Below, in pieces: positions 57,096 to 64,000 of a stretch of DNA of 64,000 nucleotides. The stretch lies in assembly GCF_020520285.1 (NCBI RefSeq), contig NZ_CP084742.1:4464001-4528000 (forward strand), in the 5' to 3' direction. How positions within the stretch are numbered: the stretch's first letter is position 1; every line of letters starts with the position of its first letter. The DNA comes from Pseudomonas sp. L5B5. GTDB taxonomy: Bacteria > Pseudomonadota > Gammaproteobacteria > Pseudomonadales > Pseudomonadaceae. A program made the position numbers and the translations under genes. The notes under the pieces are model-generated. The model was not told the DNA's origin and did not search any database. It saw nothing but the letters and a program-made list of their open reading frames with translations.

Positions 57096-58463
57096 ATGAA
57101 CAAGTCCACCTTGGCCCTGGCTGTGGCCGTAGGGGTTTTGGCGCAGCAGGCAGGCGCCGCCGGTTTCATCGAAGATAGCAAGGCCACCCTGGGGCTGCGT
57201 AACTTCTATATCAATACCGATAACCGCGACGGCGACACCAAAGCGGCCGGCGCCCAAAACAAGCAGGAAGAATGGGGTCAAGGCTTCCAGCTCAACTTCA
57301 CTTCCGGCTACACCGAAGGCACCGTAGGTTTCGGCCTCGACGCCATCGGCCTGCTGGGCATCAAGCTGGACTCGGGCGGCGGCACCAACGGCGCTACCGC
57401 TACCTCCTATGGCGGCACTGTCTTCCCAAGCAAATCCAATGGCAAAGCGGTCGACAACTACTCCAGCCTGGGCCTGACCGCCAAGGCCAAGATCTCCCAG
57501 ACCGAGCTGAAGCTGGGTACCCTGCAGCCAAAACTGCCGGTCATCGTGACCAACGATGGTCGCATGCTGCCGCAAACCTTCCAGGGTGGTCAGATCACCA
57601 CCAACGAGATCAAGGACCTGACCCTGGTCGGTGGCCAGATCGAACACGCGAAGGGTCGTAACTCCAGCAACAACGAAGAGCTGTCGATCGCTGGTGCCAA
57701 CGCGCACACCGCCTCGGGCCGCGATAGCAACAAGTTCCTCTACGGTGGTGGTGACTACAAGATCACCAAGGATCTGACCGCCCAGTACTACTACGGCAAC
57801 CTGAAAGACTTCTACAAGCAGCACTTCCTGGGCCTGACCCACAACTGGGCTATCGGCCCGGGCGTGTTGAAGTCCGACCTGCGCTACTTCAATAGCCGTA
57901 ACGACGGTGCCAATGGCCACGATTCGGCCTACTACACCACCGGTGACTACGGCACTGGCTTCACCAAGGGCAAGGTCGACAACCGTCTGATCAGCGGCCT
58001 GTTCCTTTACTCGGTTTCCGGCCACACCTTCGGTGGTGGTTACCAGGTGAGCAACGGCGACAGCGACTTCCCTTGGCTGAACCAGGGCGACGGTTCGTCG
58101 GCCTACCTGACTACCGACATGCAGATCCAGAAGTTCGCCCGTGCTGGCGAGCGTACCTGGCAAGCGCGCTACTCCTATGACTTCGCCAAGGTGGGCCTGC
58201 CAGGCCTGACCGCCGGCCTGGTCTACCTGCGTGGCGACAACATCGATACTTCCGGCAAGGTCGGTGCCACCCAGCGTACCGTTTCGGCCACTGGCCGCAG
58301 CGAATGGGAACGCGACCTGACTGTCGCCTACGTGATCCCGGAAGGTCCGCTGAAAAACCTGGGCCTCACCTGGAAAAACGCCATGTGGCGCAACGACATT
58401 CCGGGCCAGCGCAATCAGGACGAAAACCGCCTGATCGTCAGCTACTCGATCCCGCTGCTGTAA
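57096..58463 (+). CDS. OprD-family outer-membrane porin (OprE/OprQ-like)
   Basis: The 455-residue precursor has a signal peptide (MNKSTLALAVAVGVLAQQAGA, cut near AAGF) and an 18-strand OprD-type barrel rich in alternating aromatic strands, starting GFIEDSKATLGLRNFYINTD and ending IVSYSIPLL. OprD proteins are substrate-specific channels for amino acids, small peptides or organic acids. OprE or OprQ is the best guess by N-terminal resemblance, but the substrate is not readable. The ATG at 57096 has a GAGAGGAG site. Confidence 0.9.
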   Translation: MNKSTLALAVAVGVLAQQAGAAGFIEDSKATLGLRNFYINTDNRDGDTKAAGAQNKQEEWGQGFQLNFTSGYTEGTVGFGLDAIGLLGIKLDSGGGTNGATATSYGGTVFPSKSNGKAVDNYSSLGLTAKAKISQTELKLGTLQPKLPVIVTNDGRMLPQTFQGGQITTNEIKDLTLVGGQIEHAKGRNSSNNEELSIAGANAHTASGRDSNKFLYGGGDYKITKDLTAQYYYGNLKDFYKQHFLGLTHNWAIGPGVLKSDLRYFNSRNDGANGHDSAYYTTGDYGTGFTKGKVDNRLISGLFLYSVSGHTFGGGYQVSNGDSDFPWLNQGDGSSAYLTTDMQIQKFARAGERTWQARYSYDFAKVGLPGLTAGLVYLRGDNIDTSGKVGATQRTVSATGRSEWERDLTVAYVIPEGPLKNLGLTWKNAMWRNDIPGQRNQDENRLIVSYSIPLL

Positions 58464-58473
58464 TCGCAATAAA

Positions 58474-58502
58474 ACCTCGCCCGGCGCAATGCCGGGCGAG
58501 GT
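58474..58502. terminator. hairpin after the porin gene
   Basis: Perfect 12-bp stem ACCTCGCCCGGC / GCCGGGCGAGGT with a 5-base loop; no T-run. Confidence 0.6.
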
Positions 58503-58660
58503 ACTGCTTCAAGTCAGGCCCACCCCCGTGAGCCCATCCTGAGTTCTCCTCTTTCTACAGCGTCTACCGCTACTCAAGGCCTTCTCGAACCTTGCTGGGC
58601 AGGTTGGTCCGTGGCTGCCTGCGCGTCCAGTGAAGAGATTTTTAATATTCGAAATAGCTA

Positions 58661-58678
58661 TTAATAAATCGATATTTA
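58661..58678. promoter_or_regulatory. AT-rich dyad in the lsfA promoter
   Basis: Arms AATAAAT and ATTTATT flank CGAT, 66 bases before lsfA, inside an AT-rich stretch (58636-58692). The 12-mer CGATATTTATTC beginning at 58668 also occurs in the nested palindrome before chaC (19174-19185). CysB-type sulfur control is possible but unproven. Confidence 0.4.
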
Positions 58679-58743
58679 TTCTTTTTAAATGATCTCCTGT
58701 GCAGGCAAAGTAGGCCCATACCGCACTCACAGGAGCAGCACCC

Positions 58744-59382
58744 ATGAGCCTCAGACTGGGCGACATCGCCCCCGACTTCGAACAGGATTCCAGTGCCGGC
58801 AAGATTCGTTTCCACGAGTGGCTGGGTGATAGCTGGGGCGTGCTGTTTTCCCATCCGGCGGATTTTACCCCGGTGTGCACCACGGAGCTGGGCTTCACCG
58901 CCAAGCTCAAGGATGAATTCGCCCAGCGTGGCGTGAAGGCCATCGCCCTGTCGGTCGACCCTGTGGACTCCCATCACCGCTGGATCGAGGACATCAACGA
59001 GACCCAGGATACCCGGGTCAATTTCCCGATCCTGGCCGATGCCGATCGCAAGGTGTCGGACCTCTACGACCTGATCCACCCCAATGCCAGCGACACCCTG
59101 ACAGTGCGTTCGCTGTTCATCATCGACCCGAGCAAGAAGATTCGCCTGACCATCACCTACCCGGCCAGCACCGGGCGCAACTTCCACGAAATCCTGCGGG
59201 TGATCGACTCGCTGCAGCTTACCGACAACTACAAGGTGGCCACCCCGGCCAACTGGCAGGACGGTGACGAAGTGGTGATCGTGCCGTCCCTCAAGGACGA
59301 AGAAGAGATCAAGCGGCGTTTTCCCAAAGGCTACCGTACAGTCAAGCCCTACCTGCGCCTGACTCCACAACCCAACCGTTGA
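58744..59382 (+). CDS. lsfA: LsfA, 1-Cys peroxiredoxin
   Basis: The 212-residue protein is a Prx6-type 1-Cys peroxiredoxin. The peroxidatic cysteine is C45 in FTPVCTTELG, and it is the only Cys I can find in the chain, so reduction must come from an external thiol. Prx6 subfamily marks include the C-terminal extension (residues 165-212). LsfA is induced by sulfate starvation and oxidative stress in P. putida and P. aeruginosa. Its place just before the sulfonate operon supports the same here. Confidence 0.93.
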   Translation: MSLRLGDIAPDFEQDSSAGKIRFHEWLGDSWGVLFSHPADFTPVCTTELGFTAKLKDEFAQRGVKAIALSVDPVDSHHRWIEDINETQDTRVNFPILADADRKVSDLYDLIHPNASDTLTVRSLFIIDPSKKIRLTITYPASTGRNFHEILRVIDSLQLTDNYKVATPANWQDGDEVVIVPSLKDEEEIKRRFPKGYRTVKPYLRLTPQPNR

Positions 59383-59428
59383 AGCCATCGGCTCGACAGG
59401 GGGAAAGATCCATAAAGCAGGGGTTTTC

Positions 59429-59454
59429 AGGCCGTTTCGACGGCCTATTTTTTT
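59429..59454 (+). terminator. Rho-independent terminator of lsfA
   Basis: Stem AGGCCGT / ACGGCCT closed by a TTCG tetraloop, then ATTTTTTT. Confidence 0.9.
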
Positions 59455-59470
59455 GCCTGTGCCAAATGCC

Positions 59471-59490
59471 TCCATATATTCATATATGGA
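59471..59490. promoter_or_regulatory. palindrome in the ssu promoter
   Basis: TCCATATAT-TC-ATATATGGA is perfect over 9-bp arms, followed by GGAATAAAC and GAATAAATAAG in an AT-rich stretch, about 113 bases before ssuE. A sulfur regulator such as CysB is a candidate binder. Confidence 0.45.
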
Positions 59491-59602
59491 ATAAACAAAT
59501 GAATAAATAAGATTTATGGATATAAAAATAGGCTGTTAAGGTCTGTTCAGTCCGGCGAGATCGCATCCCGCGAATCGCCTCAATCGCTCAAGGAATCCCT
59601 GC

Positions 59603-60196
59603 ATGCTGGTGGTCTCTCTCGGTGGCAGTCCCAGCCAACGCTCCCGTTCCGGAGTGCTGCTGGAGTTGGCCAAGCGCTGGTTACAGCAGCAAGGCGTGGA
59701 AGTGGTCAGTTACCAGGTGCGGGATTTCCCTGCCGAGGACTTGCTCCATGCCCGCTTCGACAGCCCCAGGATCATCGACCTGCTGCAACAGATCGAACAG
59801 GCCGATGGCCTGCTGATCGCCACGCCGGTGTACAAGGCGTCGTTCTCTGGAGCGCTCAAGACCCTGCTCGACCTGCTCCCCGAGCGCGCCCTGCATCACA
59901 AGGTGGTGCTGCCCATGGCCACCGGCGGCAGCATCGCCCACATGCTGGCGGTGGACTACGCCTTGAAGCCCGTGCTGTCGGCGCTCAAGGCCCAGGAGAT
60001 GCTCCAGGGAATCTTTGCCGAGGACAGCCAGATTGCCTACGGCGAAGGCAGCGCCCAGCCACAACTGGCCCCGGCCCTGGAGCAACGCCTGCACGAGGCC
60101 CTGGAACAGTTCCACAGTGCCCTGGCGCGCCGTCCCAAGCCATTGGACCCGGGCCTGTTGAATGAACGCCTGTTGAGTGCTCGCTGGAGCATTTGA
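59603..60196 (+). CDS. ssuE: SsuE, NAD(P)H-dependent FMN reductase
   Basis: The 197-residue flavodoxin-like reductase supplies FMNH2 to the sulfonate monooxygenase SsuD. It begins [20 protein letters not shown] (phosphate-binding loop) and has [24 protein letters not shown] in the flavin site. It is the first gene of the ssuEADCB operon. The operon lets the cell use alkanesulfonates as sulfur source during sulfate limitation. Confidence 0.94.
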   Translation: MLVVSLGGSPSQRSRSGVLLELAKRWLQQQGVEVVSYQVRDFPAEDLLHARFDSPRIIDLLQQIEQADGLLIATPVYKASFSGALKTLLDLLPERALHHKVVLPMATGGSIAHMLAVDYALKPVLSALKAQEMLQGIFAEDSQIAYGEGSAQPQLAPALEQRLHEALEQFHSALARRPKPLDPGLLNERLLSARWSI

Positions 60197-60285
60197 ACCA
60201 CACCCTGATTTGAATCACTGGCCTTACTCGCCCGCCAACGGGCAAGCAGGTGCAGCCATAACCCCTGAGCAAAAAGGAGAGCGCC

Positions 60286-61251
60286 ATGCGCCCTGTCATT
60301 TTGCGTCGCGGTCTGGTCGCTCTGTTTGCTGCGGCTGTGTCCTTCGGCGCCATTGTCCAAGCCCAAGCCGAGACCTTGCGTATCGGTTACCAGAAATACG
60401 GCACCCTGGTGCTGCTCAGGGCCAAGGGCTCCCTGGAGAAGCGCCTGGCGCAGCAGGGCATCGACGTGCAGTGGACCGAGTTCCCCGGCGGTCCGCAGTT
60501 GCTGGAAGGGTTGAACGTCGGCTCCATCGATTTCGGCGTGACCGGCGAGACTCCGCCGGTATTCGCCCAGGCCGCCGGCGCCGACCTGCTCTATGTGGCG
60601 TACGAACCGCCAGCCCCCCACAGCGAAGCGATCCTGGTGCCCAAGGGCTCGCCGATCCAGTCGGTGCAGGACCTCAAGGGCAAGAAGGTGGTGCTGAACA
60701 AGGGGTCCAACGTTCATTACCTGCTGGTCCGCGCCCTGGAAGATGCCGGGCTCAAGTACAGCGAGATCCAGACCGTGTTCCTGCCACCGGCCGATGCCCG
60801 TGCGGCCTTCGAGCGCGGCAGCGTCGATGCCTGGGTGATCTGGGACCCTTACCAGGCTGCCGCCGAACAGCAGTTGCAGGCCCGCACCCTGCGTGACGGC
60901 GGTGGCATCGTCGACAACCACCAGTTCTACCTGGCCACCAAGCCCTACGCACAACGACATCCCGAGGTGATCAAGACCCTGGTGGAAGAAGTGCGGGCGG
61001 TGGGCGAATGGTCCAGGGCCAACCCGCAGGAGGTCACCGACCAGGTGGCGCCGCTGCTGGGCCTATCCCCGGAAATAACCCTGACCTCGGTGAAACGCCA
61101 GGGCTATGGCGCAGGCTTCCTGACCCCGGAAGTGATCGCCGCGCAACAGAAGATCGCCGACAGCTTCTACCAGCTCAAGCTGATTCCCAAGCCCCTGAGC
61201 ATCAAAGATGTGATCTGGACGCCCAGCGCCACCATGGCCAAAGCGCCGTAA
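60286..61251 (+). CDS. ssuA: SsuA, aliphatic sulfonate-binding protein
   Basis: The 321-residue periplasmic protein has a signal peptide (residues 1-28, ending VQAQAE) and the NMT1/SsuA fold: TLRIGYQKYGTLVLLRAKG, ELPGG-like EFPGGPQLLEGL, and GVTGETPPVFAQAAGADLLY. It delivers sulfonates to SsuBC. It follows ssuE by 89 bases. An AGGAG site precedes the ATG at 60286. Confidence 0.94.
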   Translation: MRPVILRRGLVALFAAAVSFGAIVQAQAETLRIGYQKYGTLVLLRAKGSLEKRLAQQGIDVQWTEFPGGPQLLEGLNVGSIDFGVTGETPPVFAQAAGADLLYVAYEPPAPHSEAILVPKGSPIQSVQDLKGKKVVLNKGSNVHYLLVRALEDAGLKYSEIQTVFLPPADARAAFERGSVDAWVIWDPYQAAAEQQLQARTLRDGGGIVDNHQFYLATKPYAQRHPEVIKTLVEEVRAVGEWSRANPQEVTDQVAPLLGLSPEITLTSVKRQGYGAGFLTPEVIAAQQKIADSFYQLKLIPKPLSIKDVIWTPSATMAKAP

Positions 61252-61275
61252 CCCGACCCCTTAGGAGACCACTCC

Positions 61276-62424
61276 ATGAGCCTCAACATCTTCTGGTTCC
61301 TGCCCACCCACGGCGACGGCCATTACCTTGGCACCGCCGAAGGCGCTCGCGCCGTCGATCATGGTTATTTGCAACAGATCGCCCAGGCCGCCGACCGTCT
61401 CGGTTTTGGTGGCGTGCTGATCCCTACCGGACGGTCCTGCGAGGACTCCTGGTTGGTGGCGGCGTCGCTGATTCCGGTGACCCAGCGTCTGAAATTCCTT
61501 GTCGCGCTGCGTCCCGGGATCATTTCCCCGACGGTGGCAGCGCGTCAGGCAGCAACCCTGGATCGCTTGTCCGGCGGCCGGGCCCTGTTCAACCTGGTGA
61601 CCGGCGGCGACCCGGATGAGCTGGCCGGTGATGGCCTGTTCCTCGACCATGAACAGCGTTACCAGGCTTCGGTGGAGTTCACCCGTATCTGGCGCCGGGT
61701 ACTGGAAGGCGAAACCGTGAACTACGACGGCCAGCACATCAGCGTGAAGGGCGCCAAGCTGCTCTATCCGCCGCTCCAGCAACCCCGTCCACCGCTGTAC
61801 TTTGGCGGCTCCTCGGAAGCCGCCCAGGATCTGGCCGCCGAGCAGGTGGAAATGGTGCTGACCTGGGGCGAACCACCGGCCGCAGTGGCCGAGAAGATCC
61901 AGCAAGTGCGGGACAAGGCCGCCAAGCTCGGGCGCACCGTGCGCTTCGGCATCCGGTTGCACGTGATCGTGCGCGAAACCAACGACGAAGCCTGGAAAGC
62001 GGCGGACAAGCTGATCTCGCACCTGGACGACGACACCATTGCCCGGGCCCAGGCCTCCCTGGCGCGTTTCGACTCGGTGGGCCAGCAGCGCATGGCGGCC
62101 CTGCACGGCGGCCGTCGCGACCGGCTGGAAGTCAGCCCCAACCTCTGGGCCGGGGTTGGCCTGGTGCGTGGGGGAGCTGGCACCGCCCTGGTGGGCGATG
62201 GGCCGACCGTGGCGGCGCGGATGAAGGAGTATGCCGACCTGGGCATCGATACGTTCATCTTCTCCGGTTATCCCCATCTGGAGGAGTCCTATCGGGTGGC
62301 CGAACTGCTGTTCCCGCACCTGGACATCGAACGTCCCAAGCTGCCGGAAGCCGCAGGTTACGTCAGCCCGTTCGGCGAGATGGTGGCCAACGACATCATT
62401 CCCAAAGCCGTGTCCCAGAGCTGA
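61276..62424 (+). CDS. ssuD: SsuD, FMNH2-dependent alkanesulfonate monooxygenase
   Basis: The 382-residue luciferase-like enzyme cleaves alkanesulfonates to aldehyde and sulfite. The TIM-barrel starts [51 protein letters not shown] and [15 protein letters not shown] are standard. It lies between ssuA (24 bases) and ssuC (9 bases) in one operon. Confidence 0.96.
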   Translation: MSLNIFWFLPTHGDGHYLGTAEGARAVDHGYLQQIAQAADRLGFGGVLIPTGRSCEDSWLVAASLIPVTQRLKFLVALRPGIISPTVAARQAATLDRLSGGRALFNLVTGGDPDELAGDGLFLDHEQRYQASVEFTRIWRRVLEGETVNYDGQHISVKGAKLLYPPLQQPRPPLYFGGSSEAAQDLAAEQVEMVLTWGEPPAAVAEKIQQVRDKAAKLGRTVRFGIRLHVIVRETNDEAWKAADKLISHLDDDTIARAQASLARFDSVGQQRMAALHGGRRDRLEVSPNLWAGVGLVRGGAGTALVGDGPTVAARMKEYADLGIDTFIFSGYPHLEESYRVAELLFPHLDIERPKLPEAAGYVSPFGEMVANDIIPKAVSQS

Positions 62425-62433
62425 GGTGCGGCC

Positions 62434-63222
62434 ATGAACGGACAACGCATAGTGCATCGGCTGGCGCCCTGGGGGCTGCCGTTGCTGCTGCTCGCGGTGT
62501 GGCAGCTGGCAGTGTCGGCGGGCTGGTTGTCGACGCGCATCCTGCCGGCTCCCAGCGCAGTGATCGAAGCCGGGGCCAGCCTGATACGCAGTGGCGACAT
62601 CTGGACCCACCTGGCCATCAGCGGCTGGCGCGCGGGCCTGGGTTTTGTCATTGGCGGCGGCATCGGCCTGGCGCTGGGCTTCATCACTGGCCTGTCGAAG
62701 TGGGGCGAGCGCCTGCTGGACAGCTCGGTGCAGATGATCCGCAACGTGCCACACCTGGCACTGATCCCGCTGGTGATCCTGTGGTTTGGCATCGATGAGT
62801 CGGCGAAGATCTTCCTGGTGGCCCTGGGCACGCTGTTTCCGATCTACCTCAATACCTACCACGGCATCCGCAACGTCGATCCGGCGCTGGTGGAGATGGC
62901 CCGCAGTTATGGCCTGTCCGGCTTCGCCCTGTTTCGCCAGGTGATCCTGCCCGGTGCCTTGCCGTCCATCCTGGTTGGGGTGCGCTTTGCCCTGGGCTTC
63001 ATGTGGCTGACCCTGATCGTGGCCGAGACCATTTCCGCCAGTTCGGGCATCGGTTACCTGGCGATGAACGCCCGAGAGTTCCTGCAGACCGACGTGGTGG
63101 TGCTGGCAATCGTCATGTACGCCGTGCTGGGCAAGCTGGCGGACCTGGCAGCGCGAGGCCTGGAGCGGGTCTGGCTGCGCTGGCATCCGGCCTATCAGGT
63201 AGCCAAAGGCGGTGCCCAATGA
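62434..63222 (+). CDS. ssuC: SsuC, sulfonate ABC transporter permease
   Basis: The 262-residue inner-membrane protein has about six helices and the EAA-type loop [29 protein letters not shown] near residue 150. It pairs with SsuB for sulfonate import. The start 9 bases after ssuD and its stop overlapping the ssuB start (ATGA) show tight coupling. Confidence 0.95.
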   Translation: MNGQRIVHRLAPWGLPLLLLAVWQLAVSAGWLSTRILPAPSAVIEAGASLIRSGDIWTHLAISGWRAGLGFVIGGGIGLALGFITGLSKWGERLLDSSVQMIRNVPHLALIPLVILWFGIDESAKIFLVALGTLFPIYLNTYHGIRNVDPALVEMARSYGLSGFALFRQVILPGALPSILVGVRFALGFMWLTLIVAETISASSGIGYLAMNAREFLQTDVVVLAIVMYAVLGKLADLAARGLERVWLRWHPAYQVAKGGAQ

Positions 63223-64000
63223 CGGCTCAACAACCTCCGCGGCTGCTGCAGGGCATTCCCCTGGCGGTGCGCAAGCTGCAAAAGACCTTCGGCTCGCGGC
63301 AAGTGCTGCGGGAAATCGACCTGCACATTCCTGCCGGCCAGTTCGTCGCGGTGGTGGGGCGCAGCGGCTGCGGCAAAAGTACCTTGCTGCGCCTGCTGGC
63401 CGGCCTCGACCAGCCCAGCGCCGGCCAATTGCTGGCCGGTGCCGCGCCCTTGAGCGCAGCCATCGAAGACACCCGGCTGATGTTCCAGGAGGCGCGCCTG
63501 CTGCCCTGGAAGAAGGTCATCGACAACGTCGGGCTCGGACTCAAGGGCAACTGGCGGCCCCAGGCCCTGCAAGCTCTCGAAGCCGTGGGCCTGGCCGATC
63601 GCGCCCAGGAATGGCCGGCGGCGTTGTCCGGTGGCCAGAAGCAGCGTGTAGCCCTGGCCCGCGCGCTGATTCACCAACCTCGGCTGTTGCTGCTGGACGA
63701 ACCGCTGGGGGCCCTGGATGCCCTGACCCGGATCGAGATGCAGCAGTTGATCGAGCGGCTGTGGCAGCAGCATGGCTTCACCGTCCTGCTGGTGACCCAC
63801 GATGTCAGCGAGGCGGTGGCGATTGCCGATCGGGTGATCCTGATCGAGGACGGCGAGGTGGGGCTGGACCTGCACGTCGAGCTGCCGCGTCCGCGAGTGC
63901 GGGGTTCCCATCGCCTGGCGGCCCTGGAAACCCAAGTCCTGAACCGCGTGCTGTCACTGCCCGGCTCGCCGCCGGAACCGGAACCCGTTTCACCTTTGCC
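63219..64000 (+). CDS. ssuB: SsuB, sulfonate ABC transporter ATPase (cut by window end)
   Basis: The frame stays open to the end of the window, giving 260 codons of a family of about 255-270 residues, so little is missing. Motifs: Walker [14 protein letters not shown] near residue 48, Q-loop [13 protein letters not shown], signature [16 protein letters not shown], Walker [15 protein letters not shown] and switch His in VTHDVSEA. It powers SsuC. It overlaps ssuC by 4 bases. The C-terminal residues and stop are outside the window. Confidence 0.93.
   Translation, partial: MTAQQPPRLLQGIPLAVRKLQKTFGSRQVLREIDLHIPAGQFVAVVGRSGCGKSTLLRLLAGLDQPSAGQLLAGAAPLSAAIEDTRLMFQEARLLPWKKVIDNVGLGLKGNWRPQALQALEAVGLADRAQEWPAALSGGQKQRVALARALIHQPRLLLLDEPLGALDALTRIEMQQLIERLWQQHGFTVLLVTHDVSEAVAIADRVILIEDGEVGLDLHVELPRPRVRGSHRLAALETQVLNRVLSLPGSPPEPEPVSPL

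Overview
The window is a stretch of GC-rich chromosome from a Pseudomonas of the fluorescens group. Gene content and order support this: algP, hemB-ppk, ppx, trxA, rho, ubiD, 6S RNA, zapA, pepP-ubiH, gcvTH, gcvP, argE and argA follow the order I know from Pseudomonas core chromosomes. REP/REPIN repeats and genes of the 2,4-diacetylphloroglucinol (DAPG) locus point to a relative of the plant-protecting P. protegens / P. fluorescens strains. The species call is inference.

Layout. 0-9 kb: algP, an ABC-F ATPase, a small MscS channel, a LysE exporter, a cytochrome c/FTR1 iron permease fusion, DUF188, elbB and dedA. 9-21.5 kb: hemB-ppk behind a PhoB-type promoter, convergent ppx, trxA, rho, ubiD plus a flavin reductase, chaC, a quinone oxidoreductase and a FliL-like protein. 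21.7-26.5 kb: a three-gene HlyD/RbbA/ABC-2 export operon. 26.6-34 kb: EVE protein, fau-6S RNA-zapA-zapB-like, and the pepP-ubiH-DUF4442-ubiI ubiquinone operon. 34-37 kb: a ferric-iron binding protein and permease. 37-43 kb: glycine cleavage genes gcvT, gcvH and gcvP, with a PLP aminotransferase between gcvH and gcvP. 43-46 kb: a reduced phl locus. 46-52.5 kb: DUF2388, NfeD/SPFH pair, chemoreceptor, a lone GspE-type ATPase, an Lrp regulator. 52.5-64 kb: triphosphatase, argE-argA, an OprD porin, 1-Cys peroxiredoxin lsfA, and ssuEADCB cut by the window end.

The most notable region is 43.0-46.1 kb. The expected DAPG locus order is phlE-phlD-phlB-phlC-phlA, divergent phlF, phlG, phlH. Here only phlD, phlG and phlH are intact. 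Between phlD and phlG lies a 58-codon decayed 3' end of the repressor gene phlF, in the expected position and orientation, with an in-frame stop and its terminator still present. phlA, phlC, phlB and phlE are absent. One internal deletion from the start of phlD into phlF, plus loss of phlE, explains this. The strain should not make DAPG from this locus, but it keeps an apparently intact phloroglucinol synthase, an apparently intact DAPG hydrolase and its regulator, with phlD now downstream of phlG on the same strand.

Two other regulatory patterns stand out. One is an 11-bp-phased Pho box ahead of hemB-ppk. The other is a set of AT-rich dyads ahead of chaC, lsfA and ssuE, three genes linked to sulfur supply.
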